DNA from: Streptomyces adelaidensis
Lineage (GTDB): Bacteria > Actinomycetota > Actinomycetes > Streptomycetales > Streptomycetaceae
Length of the DNA stretch: 51,499 bases
NCBI RefSeq assembly: GCF_016598475.1
Contig: NZ_JAEMUX010000063.1
Coordinates: forward strand, 1 to 51,499
Reading direction: 5' to 3'
Shown here: piece after piece, positions 26,177 to 34,852 of the stretch
Layout: every line of letters begins with the position of its first letter
Position numbering within the stretch: the stretch's first letter is position 1
The notes under the pieces: model-generated
Database searches by the model: none
Told to the model about the DNA's origin: nothing
What the model saw: the letters and a program-made list of their open reading frames with translations, nothing else
Translations under genes and position numbers: made by a program

Positions 26177-26629
26177 TCAGATGAGCCAGAGGCCGTCGCG
26201 CATCAGCTCGCGGCCCGGGATCTCGTCCGCCTCGCGCCAGGCCTGGACGCGGCGCGGGGTGATACGGAACCAGCGGTACGGCGTGGCCGACGCGCGCGGG
26301 TCGAAGCCGGTGCGCGCGGCGAACCGGTCGCCTCGCCGGCCCGGCAGGGCGCCGAGGGCGAGGTCCTCGACCTCGCCCTCGATCATGGACACGTCGCGGG
26401 TGTCGCCCAGCCCCAGCCGAGTGGTCCGGCCCGCGGCCAGGTTCCGGCCGGTCGGGCTGTCGGCCGGGGTCGCCACCAGCAGCGTCTCGCCGTCCCAGTC
26501 GAAGGACAGCGGCACCAGATACGGCGCGCCGTCCGCCGAGGCACTGGCCACCCAGACGTCGACGTCATGGGTGAGCCGGTGCTCGGTGTCGCGGCGACGC
26601 AGAGCGCGGGGGCGCGGGCCGGCACTCAT
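26177..26629 (-). CDS. Pyridoxamine 5'-phosphate oxidase-like (split-barrel flavin) protein
   Basis: A 150-residue protein with a PNPOx-like split barrel: DVDVWVASASADGAPYLVPLSFDWDGETLLVATPADSPTGRNL, then TRLGLGDTRDVSMIEGEVEDL, then YRWFRITPRRVQAWRE. Members bind FMN, F420 or haem and act as small reductases or binding proteins; the ligand cannot be told from sequence. AGGAG precedes the ATG. It is 36 nt upstream of the DUF1801 gene on the same strand, so the two are probably co-transcribed. Confidence 0.85.
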   Translation of the reverse strand: MSAGPRPRALRRRDTEHRLTHDVDVWVASASADGAPYLVPLSFDWDGETLLVATPADSPTGRNLAAGRTTRLGLGDTRDVSMIEGEVEDLALGALPGRRGDRFAARTGFDPRASATPYRWFRITPRRVQAWREADEIPGRELMRDGLWLI

Positions 26630-26735
26630 GGGGACTCCTGCCGTCGTGGGCCATGATCGGCCCGGCGTGTGCTGCCGGGCTCGACCGCTGTGCTCACAGC
26701 CTCTCCCGGCAGGGGGACGGCCCGCCTCCGTGCCG

Positions 26736-26843
26736 ACCACGGAATCCACCACGGAGTCCACTACGGAACGGACCACGGAACGGACCACGGAGCGGACCAC
26801 GGAGCGGACCACGGAGCGGACCAGGGAGCGGACCAGGGAGACC
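26736..26843 (+). repeat. 12-bp tandem array, nine units
   Basis: Nine contiguous 12-bp units starting every 12 bp from 26736 to 26832. The core unit is ACCACGGAGCGG, with variants toward both ends (ACCACGGAATCC first, ACCAGGGAGACC last). If translated with the downstream frame it gives a Thr-Thr-Glu-Arg repeat. It stands directly before the truncated gene at 26850. Confidence 0.92.
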
Positions 26844-26849
26844 GTCGCC

Positions 26850-27617
26850 ATGGCCGCCGGCACCGCCCTCGGCGTGGGCGAGCTGGCGCAGGCCCGCCGG
26901 TGGGGCAGGGAACTCGCCGACCACCCGCTGTTCGCCGAGGTCGCCCACCACGCCACGTCCTGGCTCATGGTCGCGGACGCCTTCGCGGGCCGCGCCGACG
27001 ACGTACTCACCGGCAGTGTGAGATTCCTCGACGCGTGGCAGCGCGGCGGCCGGCAGCGGTCGTTCTCGCTCGGCCCGGCCGCCGCGTCGGTCGCGATGGT
27101 CCATGGTCTGCGCGGCGACCACGACGCCCGGGCGGCATGGCTCGCGATCGTCGACCGGGCGGGCCCCGCGGCGGAACACCACCATGGCTACGGCGCGGTG
27201 TTCGACGCCATGGTCCAGCTCCACCACGGAGACCCCGACGCGGCTCTGGAGCGCGTCGCACCCGCCCCGGATGAGGTGTGGAAGTGGGTCTCCTGGATCT
27301 GGCTGCACTGGTACGTGGCGCTCCGCGCGGAGGCGTCGGTGCTGGCCGGCCACCCGGACGCCCGCGACCGGGTCGCCACCGCCCGGGGCATCGTCACCGG
27401 CAACCCGGTCGCCACCGCCCAACTGGACCGGGCCCAGGCGCTCCTGGACGGCGACCTGCCGCGCCAACTCGCCGCCGCCGCGGCATTCGAGGCGGCCGGC
27501 TGCCCCTACCAGTCGGCCCGCACCCTGCTGCTCGCGGGCGACGACCACATCGCCGCCGGTACGGCGGCACTCACCGGCCTCGGCCTAGGCCCTGCCTCAC
27601 CCGCCTCACCTGCCTAG
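26850..27617 (+). pseudogene. Truncated C-terminal part of a large helical-repeat regulator (LuxR/AAA-ATPase type)
   Basis: The 255-codon frame encodes alpha-helical, Ala-rich sequence (ELAQARRWGRELADHPLF; AAAFEAAGCPYQSARTLLLAGDDHIAAGTAALTGLGL) that resembles the TPR-like C-terminal end of large Streptomyces ATPase/LuxR-type regulators. Nothing resembling the NTPase or helix-turn-helix parts lies upstream; the frame is open but consists of the 12-bp array. A possible ATG at 26850 with AGGGAG before it, or GTG at 26730, could still give a product. Most likely a gene fragment; family assignment is moderate. Confidence 0.55.
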
Positions 27618-27657
27618 TGACCCTGGCCGACATCGTCACATAAGGTGCTTTTCGGAT

Positions 27658-27685
27658 GGTTCCGTCCGTGGTTCCGTCCGTGGTG
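27658..27685 (-). repeat. Short 12-bp repeat, related in inverse orientation to the 26736 array
   Basis: Two exact units of GGTTCCGTCCGT at 27658-27681 plus a partial third. Read on the minus strand they give ACCACGGACGGA, sharing ACCACGGA with the nine-unit array on the other side of the truncated gene. Confidence 0.6.
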
Positions 27686-27713
27686 CCGCGTCGACTGTGA
27701 ACGGTGAGTGCAG

Positions 27714-28718
27714 ATGGGTTCGAGTTCCGCCGATGCCTCGCTTCCCGGCTCGACGGGTGCAGGCGCAGGCACAGGCGCCGTTTCCGGTACCGGTACCGGA
27801 AACGGTCCCGCCGTCTCCCGCCGGGAGTTCGATGAGATGTTCGAGGCGGTGAGTGCGTGGGGGCGGTGGTCCCCGGCCGACCGGGGGGCCTGGAACCGTG
27901 TGACCGAGGGCCATGTGCGGCGGGCCACGGCCGCCGTGCGGGTCGGGAAGGTCGTCCCGATGGCGTTGCCCTGGAACACCCGGTCGGGTCCGGACAACCG
28001 CAAGCCCGCCCTGCATCACATGACCGACCTCGGGGATGTGGAGAGCCCGGAACCCGCGACCCACAAGGACTTCATCGCCGCCGACTACCACGGCAAGGGC
28101 ATCACCCACCTCGACGCGCTGAGTCACGTCGCCTACCGGGGACAGCTCTACGACGGCCGCGCGGCCCGCGAGGCCGTCGGCGCCGCGGGAGCCCGATTCG
28201 GGGCGGTGTCGGAACTCGGTCCCCTCGTCACCAGGGGGGTGCTCCTCGACCTCCCCGCCGTCCTCGGCGTCCCCTGGCTGGAGCCGGGGCACGCGGTGCG
28301 GGCCGGGGACGTCGTCGCCGCGGAGCAGGCGCTCGGCGTGACGATCGGTGAGGGTGACGCGGTCCTGCTGCGCTCCGGGCACGTCCGCCGCCGCGCGGAA
28401 CTCGGCGCCTGGGACCCCGGCCGGGCGAGCGCGGGGTTCCATGTGGACGCCGTACCGCTGCTGGCCGAGCGCGGTGTCGCGCTGCTCGGCGGAGACGGGG
28501 ACAGCGATGTGCGGCCGTCGCCCGTGGAGGGGGTGCACTCGCCGGTGCACGCCCTGGCCGTGGCCGCGATGGGGGTGCCGCTGCTGGACAACCTCGACCT
28601 GGAGGCGCTCGCCGCCGCGACCGCCGAGGCGGGCCGGTACGAGTTCCTGCTCGTGGTGGCCCCGCTGAACATCCCCGGCGGGACGGGCTCGCCCGTCAAC
28701 CCGGTCGCGGTCCTGTGA
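27714..28718 (+). CDS. Cyclase family protein (kynurenine-formamidase-like metal hydrolase)
   Basis: A 334-residue protein. After a low-complexity Gly/Thr-rich N-terminus (about 12-35) comes the cyclase fold with the metal-binding motif KGITHLDALSHV near 128-139, the RGVLLDLPAVLGV strand and a DAVLLRSGH segment. Relatives hydrolyse N-formylkynurenine or other amides/lactones with Zn or Mn. Closest in layout to the long Streptomyces cyclase-family proteins of unknown substrate. The ATG at 27714 is used; the ribosome site (GTGAGTG) is poor. No kynurenine-pathway neighbours are present. Confidence 0.85.
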   Translation: MGSSSADASLPGSTGAGAGTGAVSGTGTGNGPAVSRREFDEMFEAVSAWGRWSPADRGAWNRVTEGHVRRATAAVRVGKVVPMALPWNTRSGPDNRKPALHHMTDLGDVESPEPATHKDFIAADYHGKGITHLDALSHVAYRGQLYDGRAAREAVGAAGARFGAVSELGPLVTRGVLLDLPAVLGVPWLEPGHAVRAGDVVAAEQALGVTIGEGDAVLLRSGHVRRRAELGAWDPGRASAGFHVDAVPLLAERGVALLGGDGDSDVRPSPVEGVHSPVHALAVAAMGVPLLDNLDLEALAAATAEAGRYEFLLVVAPLNIPGGTGSPVNPVAVL

Positions 28719-28862
28719 CGGCCGGCCGCGCCCGCCCGCCGGGGGCCGCGGTCACCAGCTGTGAGGACACGTGTGAACCGTGACTCGCGTTGCTGATGCC
28801 CGTATCCTCGTCAATGCCAGATATTTCCGATAAGTGGATTGTCTAACGCGTGTGAGGCCAGC

Positions 28863-31800
28863 GTGGTTCGGTCCGACGGCGAGCCGATACTCACGGGACG
28901 TGCGGCAGGCGGCACGGGCCCCGTCCGTTTCCGTGAGCGGTTTCTGCAGGGTGAGCCGCTGGAGACGGGCGTGCGCACCTCGATCCTGAACTCCTGGCGG
29001 CGCTGCCGTTCCCTCGGACTCTCCCCGGACCAGTCCGACCTTCCCTTCCGGGACGACTTCGACCGGGACGACCGGATCGCCCGAGCAGCCGTGCCCGTGC
29101 TCGACCGGCTGCAGTCCAGGTTCGCCGGCAGCGCGATGAACATCTCCGTCGCCGACGCGACCGGGACGGTTCTGCTGCGCCGGTTCGGACAGGCGTCGCT
29201 GGCCGGCGGCCTCCCGGCGATCCAGACCGTCCCGGGGTTCGTCTTCGCCGAACGGTTCGCCGGCACCAACGGCATCGGCCTCGCCCTCGCGGAACGGCAG
29301 CTCATCCGTGTCTACGGTGCCGAACACTTCGCCGAACGCTCCCAGGGCAGCGCCTGCCGCGCCCTTCCCGTACGCGACCCGCTCAGCGGCCGTATCGAGG
29401 GCGTCCTGTGCTTCGGTTATCCGCGCAGCGCCGAGGATCCCGCGCTGACCGCCGTCATACGCAAGGCGGCCGGGGCCATCGAGCGGCGGCTGCTGGGCCA
29501 GAGTTCCGCGCGAGAGCGCTCCCTGCTGCGGGCGTACCTGGAGGCCGGGACCGAAGCCGGCGCGGGACCGCACCACAGCATCGGGGTCGACGAACTGGCA
29601 CTCGGGCTGCGCCCGGGCGACCGGGCCACCCTCATGGAGAAGGCCGCCGAGCTGATCTCCCGCGCGCAGCGGGCCGCCGTCGACGTGCCCCTGGCCGGCG
29701 GCCGACGGGTCACGCTCGTGAGCCGCCCGATGACCAGCGCCTCCGGGGTGGAGGGCATGGTCATCGAGGCCGTCCTCCCCGGCCTCGCACCGCACGAGCC
29801 CCTCTCCGTCCCGCACCAGGTCGAGGAGGCGCCGGGCGTCCTGACCGGGCCCACCGGGCACCCCGGCTCGATCGCCGCCGCCTTGGCCGTCCCCGCCACC
29901 CCGGTCGCCCGGGCCGCGCGGGGATTCGCGGGCCTCCCCGTCGTCACGGCGACCGGCCCCCTCTCGTCCATCCCGGCGCCGCCCGGGCACCCGCGCGCCG
30001 CCGCACCCGGAAGAATCACCGCGGCCCGCGCCGACGCCACGACCGCCGGTGTCGCGACCGATGACGTCCCGGCCGCCGGTGTCGCGAGCGATCACGGCCT
30101 GGCCGATGGGATCCCATCCGACGGCGCCACGACCGATGGCGTCCCACCCGACAGCCTCACCCCCGCCGACCGCACGACCACCATCGTCCCCGCCGACCGC
30201 ACAACCACCCCCACCGACGCCGACGCCGACGGCACCCCGGCTCCCCGCCCCGGCTCCGCACCCCCCGCGAGAAGTCTCCTGATGGTGGGGGAGCCCCATG
30301 TGGGTGGCTACGCCCTGGCCGCGCGCCGCCGGCTGGAGCTGCTGTCCGAGGCCAGCGCCCGTATCGGAACCACCCTGGACGTACGCCGAACCGCCCAGGA
30401 ACTCGCCGACACGGCGGTACCACGGCTGGCGGACTACGTCACCATCGACCTGGCCGAGCCCGTACTGCGTGGCGAGGAGGCCGCGGACCCCCGCGGCGAC
30501 CTGCGCCGTACGGTGGTGCACGGCCTCCGGGACGACCTCCCCTTCAGCCCGGTCGGCAAGCAGGTCGACTACGGCCCGACCGTGCCGCAGCTGCGCTGTC
30601 TGACCAGCGGGAAGCCGGTGCTGGAACCGGATCTGAGGACAGCCGCGGGCTGGCTCGCGCAGGACCCCGAGCACACCGAACGGCTGCTCGGCCACGTCCA
30701 CTCCCTCATCGCGGTGCCTCTGGTCGCCCGCGGCGTCGTCCTGGGCGTCGCCGCCTTCTACCGCGCGCAGGACCCCGCCCCCTTCGGCGACGACGACCGT
30801 TCGCTGGCCCAGGAACTCGTCTCCCGCGCGGCCCTGTCCATCGACAACGCCCGGCGCTACACCCGCGAGCGCGCCATGGTCCTCGCCCTCCAGCGCAGCC
30901 TGCTCCCGCAGGGCCTGCCCGACCAGGACTCCGTCGAGGTCGCCCACCGCTACCTGCCCGCCGAGTCCGACGTCGGCGGCGACTGGTACGACGTCATCCC
31001 GCTCTCCGGAACCCGTATCGGCCTCTTCGTCGGCGATGTCGTCGGCCACGGCATCCGCTCCGCCGCGACCATGGGCCAGCTGCGCACCGCCGCACGCAGC
31101 TTCGCCGAACTCGAATACGCCCCGGACGAGGTCCTCACCCACCTCGACAACCTCGTCGGGCGGCTGGACCGGGAGGATCCTGTCTCCGGCGGCGCCGGAG
31201 TCATCGGCGCGACCTGCCTGTACGCCGTCTACGACCCCACCTCGCAGCAGTGCACGATGGCCCGGGCCGGCCATCCGCCGCCCGCCCTGGTCCGCCCGGA
31301 CGGCACGGTGTCGTTCCCCGAACTGCCCGCCGGGCCCCCGCTCGGCCTCGGCGGTCTGCCCTTCGAGTCCACCGAGGTGCACCTCCCCGAGGGCAGCCAG
31401 CTGGTCCTCTACACCGACGGGCTCATCGAGGACCGCGAACGAGACGTCGACGTGGTCCTCGCCCAACTGGCCGAGGTCCTGGCGCACCCCGAGCGCGCAC
31501 CGGAGGAGACCTGCCGCGTCGTCCTGGACGCCGTGGCGCCCGCCCACCCCGGCGACGACATCGCCCTGCTCGTCGCCCGCACCCACGCCTTCGATCCGCG
31601 GCGGATCGCCACCTGGGAGCTGCCCGCAGACCCCGCCGTCGTCAGCGAAGTCCGCGCCTCCGCCCTGCGGCAGTTGGCCGACTGGGGGCTCGACGAGGCC
31701 ACGTTCGCCGTCGAACTGATGCTCAGCGAACTCGTCACCAACGCCATCCGCCACGGCGCCGGACCCATCCGGGTACGGCTGCTCCACGACCGCGCCCTGA

Positions 31801-31973
31801 TCTGCGAGGTCTCCGACACCAGCAACACCGCCCCGCGACTGCGCCGGGCGGCCACCACCGACGAGGGCGGCCGGGGTCTGTTCCTCGTCGCGCAGCTCTC
31901 CCGGAGCTGGGGCACGCGCTACACCCCGGAGGGCAAGGTCCTCTGGGCCGCCTGCGGGCTCGACGGCACCTGA
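28863..31973 (+). CDS. Multidomain regulator: AcoR-like GAF, second GAF, SpoIIE phosphatase, HATPase
   Basis: A soluble protein of about 1036 residues. Part 1 (about 25-300) resembles the N-terminal sensor of AcoR-type activators (SILNSWRRCRSLGL, FAGTNGIGLALAE, GAEHFAE). A disordered Thr/Asp/Pro-rich linker (about 320-475) follows, then a second GAF (490-665), a PP2C/SpoIIE domain (680-885) with GGDWYDVI, GDVVGHG, YTDGLIE and GDDIALL intact, and an RsbW-like HATPase (900-1034; MLSELVTNAIRHG, GGRGLFLV). It can in principle both dephosphorylate an anti-anti-sigma factor and act as a kinase. The GTG at 28863 has GAGG 5 nt upstream and is preferred over the TTG at 28839. It is 135 bp upstream of the ribose-type importer. 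Confidence 0.9.
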   Translation: MVRSDGEPILTGRAAGGTGPVRFRERFLQGEPLETGVRTSILNSWRRCRSLGLSPDQSDLPFRDDFDRDDRIARAAVPVLDRLQSRFAGSAMNISVADATGTVLLRRFGQASLAGGLPAIQTVPGFVFAERFAGTNGIGLALAERQLIRVYGAEHFAERSQGSACRALPVRDPLSGRIEGVLCFGYPRSAEDPALTAVIRKAAGAIERRLLGQSSARERSLLRAYLEAGTEAGAGPHHSIGVDELALGLRPGDRATLMEKAAELISRAQRAAVDVPLAGGRRVTLVSRPMTSASGVEGMVIEAVLPGLAPHEPLSVPHQVEEAPGVLTGPTGHPGSIAAALAVPATPVARAARGFAGLPVVTATGPLSSIPAPPGHPRAAAPGRITAARADATTAGVATDDVPAAGVASDHGLADGIPSDGATTDGVPPDSLTPADRTTTIVPADRTTTPTDADADGTPAPRPGSAPPARSLLMVGEPHVGGYALAARRRLELLSEASARIGTTLDVRRTAQELADTAVPRLADYVTIDLAEPVLRGEEAADPRGDLRRTVVHGLRDDLPFSPVGKQVDYGPTVPQLRCLTSGKPVLEPDLRTAAGWLAQDPEHTERLLGHVHSLIAVPLVARGVVLGVAAFYRAQDPAPFGDDDRSLAQELVSRAALSIDNARRYTRERAMVLALQRSLLPQGLPDQDSVEVAHRYLPAESDVGGDWYDVIPLSGTRIGLFVGDVVGHGIRSAATMGQLRTAARSFAELEYAPDEVLTHLDNLVGRLDREDPVSGGAGVIGATCLYAVYDPTSQQCTMARAGHPPPALVRPDGTVSFPELPAGPPLGLGGLPFESTEVHLPEGSQLVLYTDGLIEDRERDVDVVLAQLAEVLAHPERAPEETCRVVLDAVAPAHPGDDIALLVARTHAFDPRRIATWELPADPAVVSEVRASALRQLADWGLDEATFAVELMLSELVTNAIRHGAGPIRVRLLHDRALICEVSDTSNTAPRLRRAATTDEGGRGLFLVAQLSRSWGTRYTPEGKVLWAACGLDGT

Positions 31974-32024
31974 CACACACGACACCCTGCGACGAAATGC
32001 CGTAAATGGTCTGATATGAGCGGC

Positions 32025-32071
32025 TAGTATCGCTGTCGCAAGTAGCAAGTCGCAAGTTACTAGTCGCAATT
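32025..32071 (+). promoter_or_regulatory. Promoter region with three GTCGCAA direct repeats
   Basis: TAGTAT (32025-32030) fits a -10 box, though no -35 is evident at the right spacing. Immediately downstream GTCGCAA occurs three times at exactly 14-bp spacing (32035, 32049, 32063), where the transcript of the importer operon would begin. This iteron-like layout suggests a regulator binding cooperatively on one DNA strand. Confidence 0.6.
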
Positions 32072-32108
32072 CGGGAAGAACCCGCCAGGCCGACCCCCGG
32101 AGCTGTCC

Positions 32109-33656
32109 GTGCACGACGCTCACGACACCTCCGCACAGGCGATCCCGCCCGGCGGGGCGGAACCGCTCGTCCGTATCCGAGGACTCGCCAAGCGCTTCGG
32201 CGGCACCCGCGCGCTGGCCGGGGTCGACCTCGACGTCCACGCCGGCAGCGTCCTCGCGCTCCTCGGCCCCAACGGAGCCGGGAAGTCCACGCTCATCAAG
32301 GTGCTCGCCGGCGTCCACCAGGCCGACGCGGGCCGGATCACGGTGGACGGGCACCCTCTTGGGAGCCACGCCGCCGCCCACCGCATGTCCTTCATCCACC
32401 AGGACCTGGGCCTCGTGGAGTGGATGACGGTCGCCGAGAACATCGCCCTGAGCACCGGGTACGCGCGCCGCGCCGGACTGATCTCCTGGCGGCGGACCCG
32501 GGAGCGCTGCGTCGACGCCCTGCGGATCGTCGGCGGCCGGCTCGACCCCGACGCGTCGATCGCTCAACTCGCCCCGGCCGAGCGTTCCCTGGTCGCCATC
32601 GCCCGCGCCCTGGCCGCGCGGGCGCGGCTCATCGTCCTCGACGAACCGACCGCCCGTCTGCCCGCCGCGGACTGCGCCCGGCTCTTCCGCGTCCTGCACA
32701 CCCTGCGCGACCGAGGCCACGGCATCCTCTACGTCACCCACCGCCTGGACGAGGTGTACCAGGTCGCCGACACCTTCGCCGTCCTGCGCGACGGCCGGCT
32801 CCTGAGCCACGGATCGCTCGCCGACCACAGCCCGGCCCGTCTGGTGCACGACATCACCGGCGAGGAGCCCACCGCCCGCCGCCCCACCCCGGCACCGGCC
32901 GGCGGCCCAGCCGTCCTGACCCTCGAAGGCGTACGCACCTCCGGCACGGGACCGGTCGACCTGGAGCTGAGGCCCGGGGAGAGCGTGGGCCTGGTCGGCC
33001 TCTCGGGCGCCGGACACCTGGGCCTCGGCCGGGCCCTCGCGGGGTCCCGGCCACTCCTCGGCGGCCGGGCCCTGCTCGACGGCCGCCCGTACCGCCCCCG
33101 TACGGTCGCCGACGCCGTCGGACGCGGCGTCGCCCTCGTACCCGGCGACCGGCAGCGGGAGGGCTGCCTCGCCGAACTGACCGTACGGGAGAACCTGCTG
33201 GCCAACCCCGGCGCGGGACACGAGACGGCACAGCGCTGGATCGGCCCGCGCCGCGAACGCGGCGAGGCCGCCGCCCTGATCGAACGGTTCGCGGTACGTC
33301 CGCGCGACAGCGAGGCCCCCATCGCCACCCTCTCCGGCGGCAACCAGCAGAAGGTCATGATCGGCCGCTGGCTCAGGACCGGCCTGCGCCTGCTGATCCT
33401 GGAGGAACCGACGGCGAGCGTCGACATCGGGGCCAAGGCCGCCGTCCACCGGCTGCTCGACGAGGCGTTGGCCGACGGCCTCGCGGTCCTCCTCATCTCC
33501 ACCGACTCCGAGGAGGTCGCGGGGGTGTGCGGGCGCGCCCTCGTCTTCGTCCGCGGCTCCGTGACGGTGGAGCTCAGCGGCCCGGCCCTCACGGTCGCGG
33601 GCCTCACCCGGGCGGCTTCGGCCCTGCCCCGCACCGGAACCGCCACGAACCGGTGA
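32109..33656 (+). CDS. Sugar ABC transporter ATP-binding protein (RbsA/MglA type, two ATPase domains)
   Basis: The 515-residue double ATPase powers ribose/galactose-class (CUT2) uptake. The first domain has Walker A GPNGAGKST, signature LAPAERSLVAIARAL in place of LSGGQ, and Walker B LIVLDEPTA. The second has the degenerate P-loop GLSGAGHLG typical of the second half of this family, then a proper LSGGNQQKVMIGRWL signature and LLILEEPTASVDIG. The GTG at 32109 has GGAG 6 nt upstream. Its stop overlaps the start of the permease. First gene of a complete ATPase, permease, binding-protein operon. Confidence 0.95.
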   Translation: MHDAHDTSAQAIPPGGAEPLVRIRGLAKRFGGTRALAGVDLDVHAGSVLALLGPNGAGKSTLIKVLAGVHQADAGRITVDGHPLGSHAAAHRMSFIHQDLGLVEWMTVAENIALSTGYARRAGLISWRRTRERCVDALRIVGGRLDPDASIAQLAPAERSLVAIARALAARARLIVLDEPTARLPAADCARLFRVLHTLRDRGHGILYVTHRLDEVYQVADTFAVLRDGRLLSHGSLADHSPARLVHDITGEEPTARRPTPAPAGGPAVLTLEGVRTSGTGPVDLELRPGESVGLVGLSGAGHLGLGRALAGSRPLLGGRALLDGRPYRPRTVADAVGRGVALVPGDRQREGCLAELTVRENLLANPGAGHETAQRWIGPRRERGEAAALIERFAVRPRDSEAPIATLSGGNQQKVMIGRWLRTGLRLLILEEPTASVDIGAKAAVHRLLDEALADGLAVLLISTDSEEVAGVCGRALVFVRGSVTVELSGPALTVAGLTRAASALPRTGTATNR

Positions 33657-34801
33657 CCGCCCCACCGCCCTCGCCCCGGCCGCGCCCGCAGAGCAAGCCG
33701 GGCCCGCAGAGCAAGCCGGGCCGGCGCCGCGGCCCGAGCCGTACGGGTGGACACCTGATCGGCGCCTACGGCCTCCTGGCCCTCACCGCCCTGCTCGTCC
33801 TGATCTTCTCCCTCACCCTGCCGCGCACCTTCCCCACCCTCGACACCGTCGACTCGATCCTCTTCACCCAGTCGATCCCGGCCTGCCTCGCGCTCGCCGC
33901 CATGGTCCCCATCGTGACCGGCGCGTTCGACCTCTCCATCGGCTACGGCCTCGGCCTGGCCCACGTCATGGTGCTGTACCTCGTCGTCGACGCCGGCTGG
34001 CCCTGGCCGCTCGCCTGCCTCGCGGTGATCGCCGGCGGGCTCGTCGTGGGCGTCCTCAACGGTGTCATCGTCGAGTTCGGCCGGATCGACTCCTTCATCG
34101 CCACGCTCGGCACCGGCAGCATGATGTACGCGGTAACCGGCTGGATCACCGACGGCGGCCGGATCGTCCCCGGCCCGCAGGGCCTTCCGCCGGCCTTCAC
34201 CGACCTCTACACCTCCACGTTCCTCGGCCTCCCGGTCCCCGCCTTCTACGTGCTCGCCCTCGCCGTCGCCCTCTGGCTGGTACTGGAACGGCTGCCGCTC
34301 GGCCGGTACCTGTACGTCGTCGGATCCAACCCGCGCGCCGCCGACCTCGTGGGCATCCCGGTCCGCAAGTACACCGTCTGCGCCTTCGCCGCGTCGGGCC
34401 TGATCGTCGGCTTCGCCGGAGTGCTCCTCGCCGCCCAGCAACAGCTCGGCAACCCGAGTGTCGGCCTCGACTATCTGCTGCCCGCCTTCGTCGGGGCCCT
34501 CCTCGGCGCGACCGCGATCAAACCCGGCCGCCCCAACGCCATGGGCACCCTCGTCGCCGTCGCCGTCCTCGCCGTCGGCCTCACCGGCATCGCCCAGATG
34601 GGCGCCGAGTTCTGGACGGTCCCGCTGTTCCACGGCGGCACCCTGCTCGTCGCCGTCGGCCTGGCCGGCTACACCGCCCGCCGCCGGGTGCGCACCGGAG
34701 TCTTCGCGACCTCCGACACCCCCGACACACCCGACGTGCCACCGGAACCCCCGCCCTCCCCGCCCCGCGACGACGGCACGTCGGGCAGCGGCACACCGTG
34801 A
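33653..34801 (+). CDS. Sugar ABC transporter permease (RbsC type)
   Basis: A 382-residue membrane protein with about eight to ten hydrophobic segments and RbsC-family landmarks: PIVTGAFDLSIGYGLGLAHV, NGVIVEFGRIDSFIATLGTGSMMYAVTGWI, and YVVGSNPRAADLVGIPVRKYTVCAFAASG. It forms the channel of the CUT2 importer. The GTG start overlaps the ATPase stop (GTGA). The ends are unusual: a basic N-terminus with a doubled PQSKPG and a Pro/Asp-rich C-terminal tail of about 35 residues. Confidence 0.94.
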   Translation: MTAPPPSPRPRPQSKPGPQSKPGRRRGPSRTGGHLIGAYGLLALTALLVLIFSLTLPRTFPTLDTVDSILFTQSIPACLALAAMVPIVTGAFDLSIGYGLGLAHVMVLYLVVDAGWPWPLACLAVIAGGLVVGVLNGVIVEFGRIDSFIATLGTGSMMYAVTGWITDGGRIVPGPQGLPPAFTDLYTSTFLGLPVPAFYVLALAVALWLVLERLPLGRYLYVVGSNPRAADLVGIPVRKYTVCAFAASGLIVGFAGVLLAAQQQLGNPSVGLDYLLPAFVGALLGATAIKPGRPNAMGTLVAVAVLAVGLTGIAQMGAEFWTVPLFHGGTLLVAVGLAGYTARRRVRTGVFATSDTPDTPDVPPEPPPSPPRDDGTSGSGTP

Positions 34802-34852
34802 ACCGAGGCCGCCGCCCTTCTCTCGCTAGTCCCCCCTCCGGGAGGAGCTCCC

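Noticed and set aside
26736..26843. Possible CRISPR array
   Set aside because: The 12-bp units are contiguous with no unique spacers; it is a simple tandem repeat.
28752..33665. 1637-residue minus-strand open frame
   Set aside because: It lies antisense to the GAF-SpoIIE gene and ABC ATPase, is low-complexity Gly/Val/Asp-rich, and is explained by high-GC shadow frames.
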